Source: Saccharibacillus kuerlensis DSM 22868 (GTDB lineage Bacteria > Bacillota > Bacilli > Paenibacillales > Paenibacillaceae). From it: a stretch of 64,000 nucleotides of DNA. Shown here piece after piece: positions 1 through 8,589 of this stretch; positions within the stretch are counted from its first letter, which is position 1; every line of letters starts with the position of its first letter. The stretch is taken from positions 62,001-126,000 of the forward strand of contig NZ_KB899278.1 in the NCBI RefSeq assembly GCF_000378145.1, given 5' to 3'. Made by a program: the position numbers and the translations under genes. Below the pieces are notes generated by a model that saw only the letters and a list, made by a program, of their open reading frames with translations, did no database searches and had not been told where the DNA came from.

Positions 1-1348
1 CGTTATCTTGGACGGCATTCATCATGTCACTCCTGCGATCAGCAGTTTCCGTGTCGTAATGCCGGGTTTTCAGTATCAGGAACCTCCTCAGCAGCATAAG
101 CTAAATCCGCTGGAAACAAGCGAAGAACAGTTTGCGCAAAAATGGAACGAAAATGTAGTCACTCCTCCCGTAAACCGGCTTGTTGACGCCTACACGGGCC
201 TCAGTCCGTTGATTGCCCAGGAAGTGCTCCACCGGGCAGCGTCAGGGAATCCGGAAGAAGAATCCGGCACTGACTCCTCTGCAGTCTGGCAGGCATTTGA
301 CGTTCTGATGAGCGATGTTCGCGCAGGAAAATTCTCTCCAACCAGCGGCCTTAACGCGCGCGGCAAGCTTGTGTTCTCCGCTGTGCCGCTGACGCTGATC
401 GAAGGCGAGCTTCGCCAATTCGATTCCATCAGCACCTGTATGGAACATTATTACGGAGACAAAGCCGACCGGGATACCGTCAAACAAAAGGTTGGCGACC
501 TGATCAAGTTTCTTCAGAACGAGCGCAGTAAAAACGTTAAGAAGCTTGACCATCTGGACAAGGACCTCGAAGAAGCGCAGGACGCCGAGCAGTACCGGAT
601 TTACGGCGAGCTGCTGTTTGCTTCGCTGCACCTGCTGAAGCGCGGCATGAAAGAGATCGAGCTGGTCAACTTCTACGACGAGGAACAGCGTACGGTCAAA
701 GTTCAACTCGATCCTCTTCTCGGTCCGTCGGACAATGCCCAGCGCTATTTCAAAAAGTACAACAAATACAAAAACAGTCTGGCCGTCATCGATGAACAGG
801 TCAAAAAAACGCATGAAGAGATCGCGTACATGGATAATCTGCTGCAGCAGCTTAATGATGCCTCGCTGCGTGACGTCGATGAGATTCGTGCCGAGCTTGC
901 GGAACAAGGATATGTACGCAACCGTGTTTCGCGCGGCGCCAAAAAGAAAAAGAAGAACGACAAGCCGACCCTGCATATGTATACATCGTCAGAAGGCATT
1001 GAAATTTATGTCGGTAAAAATAACTTGCAGAACGAATTCATCACCAACCGTCTGGCGCATTCCAGCGATACCTGGCTGCACACTAAGGATATTCCGGGTT
1101 CGCACGTTGTTATCCGCAGCGCGGAATATGGCGAAGATACGCTGAACGAAGCCGCCCAGCTGGCCGCTTATTTCAGTCAAGCCAAGCATTCCAGCAGCGT
1201 ACCGGTCGACATGACTCAAATTCGCCATGTTCGCAAACCAAGCGGATCAAAGCCAGGCTTTGTCATCTACGATCATCAAAAAACGCTCTTCGTTACGCCG
1301 GATGAAGATTTGATCAAATCTCTTCCAAATGCAGTAAAGAACGGGTAA
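1..1348 (+). CDS. rqcH: Rqc2/RqcH homologue, C-terminal part (5' end outside window)
   Basis: The reading frame is already open at the left edge, so this is the last ~449 residues of a longer gene. RqcH (once called FbpA, fibronectin-binding protein) binds obstructed 50S subunits and recruits tRNA-Ala to add C-terminal alanine tails to stalled peptides. The visible part holds the end of the NFACT-N region, a charged helical stretch (roughly residues 150-300 of the fragment) that fits the coiled-coil M domain, a Lys-rich linker (AKKKKKNDKP), then the NFACT-R domain with SSEGIEIYVGKNNLQNE, TWLHTKD and HVVIRS. Ends with TAA just before a strong terminator, so it is a last or single gene. Family assignment is firm from the NFACT-R motifs. 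Confidence 0.9.
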   Translation, partial: VILDGIHHVTPAISSFRVVMPGFQYQEPPQQHKLNPLETSEEQFAQKWNENVVTPPVNRLVDAYTGLSPLIAQEVLHRAASGNPEEESGTDSSAVWQAFDVLMSDVRAGKFSPTSGLNARGKLVFSAVPLTLIEGELRQFDSISTCMEHYYGDKADRDTVKQKVGDLIKFLQNERSKNVKKLDHLDKDLEEAQDAEQYRIYGELLFASLHLLKRGMKEIELVNFYDEEQRTVKVQLDPLLGPSDNAQRYFKKYNKYKNSLAVIDEQVKKTHEEIAYMDNLLQQLNDASLRDVDEIRAELAEQGYVRNRVSRGAKKKKKNDKPTLHMYTSSEGIEIYVGKNNLQNEFITNRLAHSSDTWLHTKDIPGSHVVIRSAEYGEDTLNEAAQLAAYFSQAKHSSSVPVDMTQIRHVRKPSGSKPGFVIYDHQKTLFVTPDEDLIKSLPNAVKNG

Positions 1349-1411
1349 ATACCGACTTAATAGAAATTCTTAATTACCCAGAGATCTCCAGATTTTGTGC
1401 GACTGAAAGAA

Positions 1412-1448
1412 AAAGCGTATTCGCCGTTTTGGCCGAATACGCTTTTTT
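1412..1448 (+). terminator. Intrinsic terminator of rqcH
   Basis: AAGCGTATTCG and its complement CGAATACGCTT close a short loop and are followed by TTTTTT. It lies about 65 nt after the rqcH stop. Edges may be off by one base. Confidence 0.8.
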
Positions 1449-1578
1449 GCATTCCTTAACTTATTCAGCGGTTTTACGCAGTTCCTTTTCGCGATTGCTC
1501 TTGCTCAGCCGCTTACAGACCAGCACCACTTTGCTTTGATCCGCTGTCTCTGCCAGTTTTTTTGGAATTATGCAAACT

Positions 1579-2445
1579 TCACTGCTGACTCAACTGCCGA
1601 AGAGTATCAACTACCGCTGCTTCAACCGTATAAGCGCCGAGCTCTCCATGGAACACTTTGCCCTGCCGAACTCCGTGGTAATCGGAACCGGCTGTCGTCA
1701 GCAGACCGTATTCTTCAGCCAGCTTCCGGTAACGCTCCTCGTCATCCGACATATGGTCGGGATGACGAACTTCAATACCGGCCGGCTTGGCCGCTTCCAA
1801 CACCGTGCGTACAAGTTCATCGTCACCGTACAGGCCCGGATGAGCCAGCACCGGTATCCCGCCTGCTTCGCGGATCCAATCCGCTGCTTCGACAGGTGTA
1901 ATACGCGGCGGAGACACATAAGCCGCCGCTCCTTCAGCCAGATATTTATCAAAAGCATCCCGAAGATCGGACGCATACCCTTTGCGTACCAGCACATCGG
2001 CCATATGCGGTCGACCGACACTCTCGCCGGGACCCAGTGGACGGCCGCCGCGATCCTTGACTTCATCAAGGGTAATTTCGACTCCAAGCTGCTGCAAGCG
2101 CTCCAGAATCAATTCATTGCGTTGGTCGCGTACGCTGCGCAGGCCGGCAAGTCGTTCCAGGAAAAGCTTGTTATCCGGATCAACAAAATAGCCCAGCATA
2201 TGAATGTCTTTACCATCCGCACGGGTGCTGATCTCCACTCCCGGTATGAAGTCCAATCCGGCGAGCCTCGCTTCCGTCTCCGCTGCGCGAACCCCCGCTA
2301 CCGTATCGTGATCGGTCAGCGCCATTCCCGCAAGTCCGCGTTCCGATGCCAGACGCACCAATTCCGTCGGCGTATTCATACCGTCCGAAGATGTGCTGTG
2401 CATATGCAAATCGTATAAGACGCGCATTTTTTCGATACCGCTCAT
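1579..2445 (-). CDS. PHP-domain phosphoesterase (YciV/TrpH-type)
   Basis: 288-residue PHP-domain metal-dependent phosphoesterase. Metal-binding motifs run in the normal order: DLHMHSTSSDG near the N-terminus, ALTDHDT, GVEIST, LAHPG and GSDYHG near the C-terminus. Members act on 3',5'-nucleoside bisphosphates or trim RNA 5' ends; the exact substrate here cannot be read from sequence. The frame is open further upstream, but I place the start at the ATG at 2445 because AAGGAGAGG stands 5-9 nt before it and it falls one base after the LysR stop codon. That spacing implies co-transcription and coupled translation with the LysR gene. Confidence 0.85.
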   Translation of the reverse strand: MSGIEKMRVLYDLHMHSTSSDGMNTPTELVRLASERGLAGMALTDHDTVAGVRAAETEARLAGLDFIPGVEISTRADGKDIHMLGYFVDPDNKLFLERLAGLRSVRDQRNELILERLQQLGVEITLDEVKDRGGRPLGPGESVGRPHMADVLVRKGYASDLRDAFDKYLAEGAAAYVSPPRITPVEAADWIREAGGIPVLAHPGLYGDDELVRTVLEAAKPAGIEVRHPDHMSDDEERYRKLAEEYGLLTTAGSDYHGVRQGKVFHGELGAYTVEAAVVDTLRQLSQQ

Positions 2446-2446
2446 C

Positions 2447-3397
2447 TTACTCCTCTCCTTTCCGCTTACGACTTGGTTTGCTGCCCTGCTTGTTCGTTTG
2501 TTCATACCGTTCCCGCAGAAAATTCAAAAAGGCAACGGCCGAAATCGGCAGCAGTGTCGACTTCAGTCGAACCGAGTAGAACTGCCGCTTGAACGATGCA
2601 TCTTCGATCGAAACAGCATGCAGCAGCCCGAGCGAAAGTTCGTGCTTGACCGAAGACGGAGACAGCATCGTGATGCCCAGTCCCGCTTCCACCGCCGATT
2701 TGACCGCTCCGGTGCTGCCGAGCTCCATTACCGTCTGCAGGCTGCGCGGGTCCATGCCCTTTGCCTTCCACTCATCCTCCATCACTTGACGCGTACCGGA
2801 GCCTTCTTCACGCAGAACAAACGGATAAGACGCCGCTTCTTCCAATGCAACCGATTTGCGATTCGCGAGCGGATGGCCGGTCGGCACAATCAGACGCAGC
2901 TCGTCCTGCATGACCGCTTCGCTGATCACATCCGGATGCACGACCGGAGCCTCGACAAGTCCAAAATTCAGCGTATGCCGGGCAATCTCATCGAGAATTT
3001 GCGTCGTATTCATCACTTTGAGCGAAATCGCGATATCCGGATGCTGACGACCGAACGGAACAAGCAGCGGAGGCAGCACGTATTCGCCGATCGTATTGCT
3101 CGCGCCAAACTGCAGCCTGCCTTCCAGCTTATGCGTAAAACGAGCCATTTCCATGTCCGTCTCCCGCATCAGTTCAATGCTGCGCCGAGCGAACGGCAGT
3201 AGGATCCGACCGGATTCGGTCAATTCGATTTTTTTCGTTGAACGATTGAGCAGCTTAGTACCGAAATACTCTTCCAATGTCTGCACCTGCATCGTTACCG
3301 CTGGCTGAGTCATGTGCATAGCTGCCGCTGCTGCGGAAAAACTCCCTTTTTCTGCAACCGTATGGAAAATATGAAGCTGATGAAAATTAAGAGCCAT
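2447..3397 (-). CDS. LysR-family transcriptional regulator (CysL-like)
   Basis: 316-residue LysR-type activator. The N-terminal winged helix-turn-helix (about residues 3-62: FHQLHIFHTVAEKGSFS, MTQPAVTMQVQTLEE) is followed by a periplasmic-binding-like effector domain with GASNTIGEYVLPP and EEGSGTRQVMEDEW. These effector-domain motifs resemble the CysL/YwfK and YeiE group, but the ligand is unknown. Start chosen at 3397 because AGGAGG is 7 nt upstream, which removes nine residues from the longest frame. Transcribed with the PHP gene that follows one base after its stop; the two may be functionally linked, which is inference only. Confidence 0.85.
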   Translation of the reverse strand: MALNFHQLHIFHTVAEKGSFSAAAAAMHMTQPAVTMQVQTLEEYFGTKLLNRSTKKIELTESGRILLPFARRSIELMRETDMEMARFTHKLEGRLQFGASNTIGEYVLPPLLVPFGRQHPDIAISLKVMNTTQILDEIARHTLNFGLVEAPVVHPDVISEAVMQDELRLIVPTGHPLANRKSVALEEAASYPFVLREEGSGTRQVMEDEWKAKGMDPRSLQTVMELGSTGAVKSAVEAGLGITMLSPSSVKHELSLGLLHAVSIEDASFKRQFYSVRLKSTLLPISAVAFLNFLRERYEQTNKQGSKPSRKRKGEE

Positions 3398-3410
3398 CTT
3401 TATCCTCCTC

Positions 3411-3444
3411 ACAAAAAAAAGCATGAAATAAAACTTCCATGCTT
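3411..3444 (-). terminator. Intrinsic terminator for the gene at 3514
   Basis: On the minus strand AAGCATG/CATGCTT forms a 7-bp stem followed by eight T. It separates the hypothetical gene at 3514 from the downstream LysR gene. Confidence 0.7.
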
Positions 3445-3513
3445 AGACTTACGTATTCGATTGAAATCCCCTGTAGGGAATGTCGTAATCCTCCATAACA
3501 TCCCAATTTTCCG

Positions 3514-3951
3514 TTACTTTTTTTTGCGTCCATTTTTCATCAGGGTCATTCTTCGCGAATGCCGGAGCCACGAATAATAAGTTTTCAGATCCCGAAGCTC
3601 GATCGTTTCCGACATTTTCCCGAGAAACGTTACGATAATCATCTTGTGCAGAGGTCCGCCTTCGACCGGATAAGGACCAGTCAGCTCGCCGAATTCCGCT
3701 ACCATAACAATATCGTTGTCGATCAGATAAACGTCTTCTTCTTTACGATAATACGAAACGATTCGCCCGGTTTGCAAGCATTCCCACAACCAGGCTGCAA
3801 TTTCTTCTGTACTCTTTTGCACACTATCAACCCGATCGCCATAGCGGCTTTTGGCATGATTCGTAATTACGATGTCTGCTACCTTTTTGTCGCCGAGAGC
3901 GATGAAAAAAGGTTCGTAAGTGCTCCATCGTTCCGTCGCCTTATCCCGCAC
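3514..3951 (-). CDS. Conserved-looking hypothetical protein, 145 aa
   Basis: Not recognised with confidence. The product is 145 residues, begins with GTG at 3951 with GGAGAG 9 nt upstream, and ends in a very basic tail (MKNGRKKK). The segment ITNHAKSRYGDR near residue 30 has the spacing seen in small RelE-like/DUF4258 proteins, followed by GRIVSYYRKEEDVYLIDND and MIIVTFLG strands. This is only a structural resemblance. It has its own terminator and is transcribed alone, with no antitoxin-like partner beside it, so a toxin role is not supported by context. Confidence 0.6.
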   Translation of the reverse strand: MRDKATERWSTYEPFFIALGDKKVADIVITNHAKSRYGDRVDSVQKSTEEIAAWLWECLQTGRIVSYYRKEEDVYLIDNDIVMVAEFGELTGPYPVEGGPLHKMIIVTFLGKMSETIELRDLKTYYSWLRHSRRMTLMKNGRKKK

Positions 3952-4255
3952 CGTTTATCACTCTCCAGAGACTCAACTTCGTCTGTTTTTTGGTCTACGC
4001 GTAATGGCAAGTTCAGTCCTCTTCCGGCAGAGTGTACGTTAATTATTGCCGGACTCAGGCAGTCGACAAACTTGCGAATACGTTGTAGGTCTTTATGTCT
4101 ACGCCTATATCTATGTCTATGTATATATACCCAATACATTACATCATGCCTCTTATTTATACAAGGAAATCCGAAAAGCATGCGGGAATTTTAAATAGTA
4201 TAGAAGAAGCGACCCGAAAAGGGCCGCTTCTTCTGCTCGTTTACACCGATCCAAA
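3952..4255. other. Intergenic stretch without recognised gene
   Basis: About 300 bases between the ylbG end and the 3514 start. Apart from the hairpin at 4201-4236 it holds AT-rich sequence with short CTATG/TATAT runs near 4100-4140. No open frame with a ribosome site and no known RNA motif is visible. Confidence 0.5.
4201..4236 (-). terminator. Likely terminator of ylbG
   Basis: AGAAGAAGCG..CGCTTCTTCT with an inner CCC/GGG pair, immediately downstream of ylbG. The T-run after the stem is interrupted, so it is weaker than the other terminators here. Confidence 0.55.
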
Positions 4256-4540
4256 TCAGCTTGACAGAGCTTCGGAATCGGGAAGCTCGATTTGAGCATC
4301 TTCCGGAAACTTACTGCCATAATCCGTTTTGAGATCTGTTCGATGCGATCTTTCGATTTTGCGTACATATGAGAGTCTGCGCATATGTTTCGCCGTCTCC
4401 TCAGCCCGATCGGCATTGAGATAAACGACGGCATAATGCATGCGGCGCGATACGTAATGAAGCGTTCCGTATTTCTCCAAATTCCGTGCCGCTTTCAGAT
4501 CGTTAACCCATACAATATAACCTATACGTTCCGGAACCAT
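4256..4540 (-). CDS. ylbG: YlbG-family protein (DUF2129)
   Basis: 94-residue cytoplasmic protein of the DUF2129/UPF0298 family found next to ylbF in Bacillales. The N-terminus RIGYIVWVNDLKAARNLEKY and the RRMHYAVVYLN segment match the family, as does the length. No biochemical role is established. ATG at 4540 has GAAGGTG 8 nt upstream. It lies 39 bp after ylbF on the same strand, the same order as in Bacillus subtilis, so the two are probably one transcript ending at the hairpin near 4220. Confidence 0.85.
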   Translation of the reverse strand: MVPERIGYIVWVNDLKAARNLEKYGTLHYVSRRMHYAVVYLNADRAEETAKHMRRLSYVRKIERSHRTDLKTDYGSKFPEDAQIELPDSEALSS

Positions 4541-4579
4541 GGTGCTCGCACCTTCTTTCTATAGTAGAACGACCGCTTG

Positions 4580-5017
4580 TCAGCCGCAGCCGCAGGAGCC
4601 TCCGCTTCCGCATCCTTTTTTCGGCAGATGATCGTTACCCGGCACTTTGATGCTCGAAGAAACCGAATAAGCGATTGTCTCCGACATTTCAAAGAGCAGT
4701 TCGTCCAGCGCTATCTCTGCTGCCTTGAAACGGGCTACAGCCTCAATCTGCTCCATCTCCCGCTGGGTAAGCTCGACTTCTTCTTTCGCCGCGTGATAAT
4801 TCGGATGGAAATGTCCGAATCGCTGCGTTTCTTCAAATAATTCCTTCTTGGCGTTCAACTTGTCCATAAGACGCCGCACTTCCGGATGCTCCTGCATCCG
4901 TTCGCGCCAATATAAGTAATCCGCAACTTCGACAGAACCGTTGATCATATCGCCTAATTCATATGCGCTCATGAGCACACGGGCCATGTCGACTGTTTCA
5001 ATCTCCGATACGCTCAT
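4580..5017 (-). CDS. ylbF: YlbF/RicF-type regulator with Cys-rich tail
   Basis: 145-residue helical protein of the YlbF/YmcA (DUF964) family. In B. subtilis RicF (YlbF) joins RicA and RicT in an Fe-S complex that adjusts RNase Y activity, competence, sporulation and biofilm formation. The helical core (MARVLMSAYELGDMI to LLFEMSETIAYSV) is followed by a glycine/cysteine tail, KKGCGSGGSCGCG, with three cysteines that fit cluster binding. I use the ATG at 5017; the longer frame adds a Cys-containing 25-residue stretch unlike the family, but the ribosome site before 5017 (GGGATG) is weak. Pairs with ylbG downstream. Confidence 0.85.
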   Translation of the reverse strand: MSVSEIETVDMARVLMSAYELGDMINGSVEVADYLYWRERMQEHPEVRRLMDKLNAKKELFEETQRFGHFHPNYHAAKEEVELTQREMEQIEAVARFKAAEIALDELLFEMSETIAYSVSSSIKVPGNDHLPKKGCGSGGSCGCG

Positions 5018-5175
5018 TTTGTCATCCCGCTTCTGTGCTTGAACTCTACCCGGTCCCACCCGGGACGGGCAGGTACAATTATCATAGCACAACCCTGTAC
5101 AGGATGTAAGCCTTTAACAGAATAGGAGAAGACAGAAGAACGCTCATACTTCATCGAGAGAACCTAACCTATCGC

Positions 5176-6345
5176 TTAATCCTTTTGTTGGAGCGCGGAT
5201 TCTGCCATTGCAATCAGCAGTGTCGCCGAAGCACTTAGCGCGGATTCGTCGAAATCAAAACGCGGATGATGATGCGGATAGACGAATCCTTTTTCGGAGT
5301 TGCCTGCTCCGACGAGCATGAAGCATCCCGGCTTTTCCTGCAGATAATAAGCGAAGTCCTCTGCCGGCATCAGCGGCTTGGCGATCTCGATGTTAAAACC
5401 CGGAAGAGCCTCTGGCGCAATTCGGAAGAAACGTTCCGTTTCGGAAGCGTGGTTAATAAGCGCCGGATAGCCCACTAGATAGTCCACCTGGGCTGAAGCT
5501 CCGTACGCTTCGGCGATCTGCCGGCTCATTTCTTCAATTCTCCGGCGGATCAGTGCCCTTGTCTCTTCATCGAACGTACGAACCGTACCAGTAATCCGCG
5601 TTGTTTCTGCAACGACATTTTGCGCAAATCCGCCATTGATCGTTCCGACACTGAGAACGGCTGGTCTGAGCGGATCGACGGATCGACTTACTATCGTCTG
5701 AAGCTGCATGACGAGTGCCGAAGCCGCGATGATGCTGTCGACCGTTTCATGCGGCATACCGCCGTGACCGCCCCGCCCGGTAATATCGATAAAAAATTCG
5801 TCAGTAGAGGCCATCATCGGTCCAGCGACAGAAGCGGCCGTACCGATTGGAAGCGGAGTCCAGAGATGAACGCCGTATACGGCATCGACTCCTTCAAGCG
5901 CTCCCTCCTCAATCATCGGCTTGGCACCGCCCGGGCATACTTCCTCGGAAGCTTGAAACAGCAGCCTTATTTCTCCCTCCAGCTGCTCGCGGCGCTCTGC
6001 GAAGTACTGCGCTGCACCAAGCAGTGCTGCCGTATGGCCGTCATGCCCGCAGGCATGCATAACCCCTTCACGTTTTGACGCATATTCGGCACCACTCTCT
6101 TCCGAGATCGGCAGCGCGTCCATATCCGCCCGCAGCGCTACGGTACGTCCCGGCAGTGCGCCTTTGACGATCCCGATCAATCCGTGTCCCCCTACATTCC
6201 GGCGAACCTCGATACCAAAGCTTTCAAGTTTTTCCGCTACAAATGCAGCCGTTTCTTTTTCCATATAAGATAATTCCGGATTGCGATGCAAGTGTCTGCG
6301 CCACTGCACCATATTTTCGAATTGAAGTTCCACTGTTTCGTTCAT
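5176..6345 (-). CDS. M20-family amidohydrolase / aminoacylase
   Basis: 389-residue zinc/manganese hydrolase of the M20 (HipO/AbgB-like) family that removes acyl or aminoacyl groups from N-acyl amino acids. Metal motifs: RADMDALPISE, MHACGHDGHTA (ligands Cys, His), ASEEVCPGGA (catalytic Glu pair), dimerisation-domain GRGGHGGMPHE, and a late HHHPRFDFDE. Start set at ATG 6345 with AAAGGA 9 nt upstream; the frame is open 31 codons further but without a ribosome site. Substrate is not determinable; YhaA and N-acetyl-diaminopimelate deacetylase are related, though the neighbours show no lysine pathway genes. Divergent from ftsW. Confidence 0.85.
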   Translation of the reverse strand: MNETVELQFENMVQWRRHLHRNPELSYMEKETAAFVAEKLESFGIEVRRNVGGHGLIGIVKGALPGRTVALRADMDALPISEESGAEYASKREGVMHACGHDGHTAALLGAAQYFAERREQLEGEIRLLFQASEEVCPGGAKPMIEEGALEGVDAVYGVHLWTPLPIGTAASVAGPMMASTDEFFIDITGRGGHGGMPHETVDSIIAASALVMQLQTIVSRSVDPLRPAVLSVGTINGGFAQNVVAETTRITGTVRTFDEETRALIRRRIEEMSRQIAEAYGASAQVDYLVGYPALINHASETERFFRIAPEALPGFNIEIAKPLMPAEDFAYYLQEKPGCFMLVGAGNSEKGFVYPHHHPRFDFDESALSASATLLIAMAESALQQKD

Positions 6346-6618
6346 TGCTTCAGGTCCTTTCCGGTCGGCTTCGCCTCGCAGGCTCCCCCTTATGGAAGCT
6401 TGCTTGACGTGCCTTTTTGTCATTGTAGCAAAAAACAAAAGCTGCGCCCACCGTTATGGGAGGTCTTGCACCGCTCTTTCAAAGCGACTATGATGAAAGA
6501 TGAAGTTTAGATACGGTTTCACAAGGAAGCTTTCAAAAGAAATATTGTCCTTGACCTCTGCCGAATACTCACATATCAAACGGCGCTTCCGCAGCGCCTG
6601 CCGAAGGATTGAACCTAC

Positions 6619-7902
6619 ATGAGCACAATTAAAACAAACAGAACAGGTCAGGCAAGCGGAACGGGCGTGAGAACGAAAAGCGGTCCGCCTAAATCGCCGC
6701 CCGATTTTCAACTGCTGATATTGACCCTGATCCTGACCGGCTTTGGTCTGCTGATGGTGTTTAGCGCCAGCGCCAGCGTCACGCTGCTCGGCAGCAAATT
6801 CAGGAATGATCCGCTTTATTTTGCACTTCCGCAGATGTTTTACGCGATAATTGGCATTATCGTTATGTTGATTGCTATGAGTATCCCTTATAAAAGATAC
6901 AAGAAACTGTTTATTCCATTATTCCTCTTTACTTTTATATCGCTGATTGTCGTACTGTTCATGCCTTCTACAAACGGCGCGCACAGCTGGATCAGGTTGG
7001 GACCGATTAATTTCCAGCCGACCGAACTAGCGAAAATCAGTACAATTTTGTACTTGGCTGCCCTGATCTCAAAAAAGGGAGAAAAATTCCGCGATCTGCG
7101 ATCCGGCTTTATGCCGGTTATTGTAATTGTCTCGGTAATTGCCGGACTCGTCATGCTGCAGCCCGATTTAGGTTCCTGCATGATTCTTGTATTGGCCTGC
7201 CTTCTTGTCATCTACGCGGGCGGAGCGAGTCTGAAGCATATTCTCGGCTCGATGATGATTCTCGCCGTTATTCTGGGCTTGTTCTTCGGCGGTAAAGCAC
7301 TGCTCACTCCGAAGACCCCGGATGAAGCAAGCGCAACATCCAGCTACAAAGCCAGCCGGATTCAAGCTTATCTTAATCCGTTTTCCGATCCGAAAGGTTC
7401 TACACAGAACCTGCTCAACTCCTTGATTGCGATTGGCGAAGGCGGAGCGACGGGAGCCGGATACGGTCAGAGTATTCAGAAGTTGTCGTATCTGACCAAT
7501 TCGCATAACGATTTTATTTTCGCTATTATTGGTGAGGAGTTCGGCTTTATCGGAACCGCGGTATTTCTTCTGCTCTATCTATACTTCCTCTGGAGAGGGC
7601 TGCTCGTTTCACTGCGCTGTCCGGATATTTTCGGTACATTGACCGGTGTCGGAATTGTCGGACTGATCGGCATTCAGGCATTCGTCAACATAGGCGGTGT
7701 AACCAATACGATTCCGCTTACAGGCGTCACTCTGCCATTTATTAGTCACGGCGGCACATCGCTGTTGATCACTCTCTTCAGCATGGGCATTCTGCTCAGC
7801 ATCTCGCGCGAATCCAAAAAGTCTGCCCCTGCCGTCAAGGAGCAGACAACGCAGACGGTAACGGTGCCGGAACGCCGTCCCGTTTTGTATCGTTCGCGTT
7901 AA
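6619..7902 (+). CDS. ftsW: Cell-division peptidoglycan polymerase FtsW
   Basis: 427-residue SEDS glycosyltransferase, about ten membrane segments, which polymerises lipid II at the septum with a partner class B PBP. The signature blocks are present: WIRLGPINFQPTELAK, RIQAYLNPFSDPKGS, YLTNSHNDFIFAIIGEEFGF and PLTGVTLPFISHGGTSLL. The Gln-Ser rich cytoplasmic N-tail is basic. SpoVE or RodA are alternatives in this family; proximity to ylaN and the ylb genes matches ftsW (ylaO) of Bacillus. AAGGAT precedes the ATG by 8 nt. Single gene with a strong bidirectional terminator. Confidence 0.85.
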   Translation: MSTIKTNRTGQASGTGVRTKSGPPKSPPDFQLLILTLILTGFGLLMVFSASASVTLLGSKFRNDPLYFALPQMFYAIIGIIVMLIAMSIPYKRYKKLFIPLFLFTFISLIVVLFMPSTNGAHSWIRLGPINFQPTELAKISTILYLAALISKKGEKFRDLRSGFMPVIVIVSVIAGLVMLQPDLGSCMILVLACLLVIYAGGASLKHILGSMMILAVILGLFFGGKALLTPKTPDEASATSSYKASRIQAYLNPFSDPKGSTQNLLNSLIAIGEGGATGAGYGQSIQKLSYLTNSHNDFIFAIIGEEFGFIGTAVFLLLYLYFLWRGLLVSLRCPDIFGTLTGVGIVGLIGIQAFVNIGGVTNTIPLTGVTLPFISHGGTSLLITLFSMGILLSISRESKKSAPAVKEQTTQTVTVPERRPVLYRSR

Positions 7903-7941
7903 AGTCAGGAATCAACCATTCAAAGTCTTTGATTCCCATAT

Positions 7942-7979
7942 AAAAAGGTTCCCTCGAAAATTTCGAGGGAACCTTTTTT
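7942..7979. terminator. Bidirectional terminator between ftsW and the Asp23 gene
   Basis: AAAAAGGTTCCCTCGAAA and its complement form a near-perfect stem with A- and T-tracts on both sides, between convergent genes. Confidence 0.9.
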
Positions 7980-8006
7980 GCTGCAGATTGCCGATTCATC
8001 TTACAA

Positions 8007-8393
8007 TTAACGGATACGTGACGGCTCTTCAATCGAAATGTCGTCTTTGAAAGCAACACCTTCAACTTTGACATTAACTTCGATCACTTTCAAACCGGTC
8101 ATATTCTCTACGGCTTCACGCACATTTTGCTGCAGCATGCGGCAAACTTCGTGAATCGGAGTCTCGTACAATACGATGATACGCAGGTCGATCGCCGTCT
8201 CCAGCTGCCCTACTTCAACCGTTACACCTTTTTGTACGTTCTTCCCGCTTAGACGTTTAGCCCAGCCTTCCGACAATCCCCCCGACATCGCTGCGATTCC
8301 TGGCGTTTCCAGTGCGGCCATTCCTGCGATTTTAGCTACAACATCATTCGCGATTCGCACATTACCATTGTCCAATTGTACTTGTTCGGACAT
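8007..8393 (-). CDS. Asp23/Gls24 family envelope stress protein
   Basis: 128-residue member of the Asp23/Gls24 family (alkaline-shock protein; membrane-anchored or cytoplasmic, linked to cell-envelope homeostasis). Characteristic sequence: GNVRIANDVVAKIAGMAALE, PGIAAMSGG, VTVEVGQLETAIDLRIIVLYETPIHEVCRMLQQNV and KVIEVNVKVEGVAF. An upstream in-frame ATG at 8399 is too close to the AAGGAGG; the ATG at 8393 sits 7 nt from it, so the ribosome site decides the start. Transcribed alone; ends before the terminator shared with ftsW. Confidence 0.88.
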   Translation of the reverse strand: MSEQVQLDNGNVRIANDVVAKIAGMAALETPGIAAMSGGLSEGWAKRLSGKNVQKGVTVEVGQLETAIDLRIIVLYETPIHEVCRMLQQNVREAVENMTGLKVIEVNVKVEGVAFKDDISIEEPSRIR

Positions 8394-8589
8394 GACCATC
8401 CCTCCTTACTTCATACTTCTAGTTTAAAGGGTAACCCCCTCACAGCGCAAATAGCTATTTTTCTTTTTTTCTCCGGGAAGCTTGCATTTCGTTTCAGGAC
8501 TCGGAAAATTGGCTTATATTTGGAGTGGATTTGTTATTTTGATTTTTACATATGAATCCAGACCGAATTTGTATACGGAGGCCTGACCC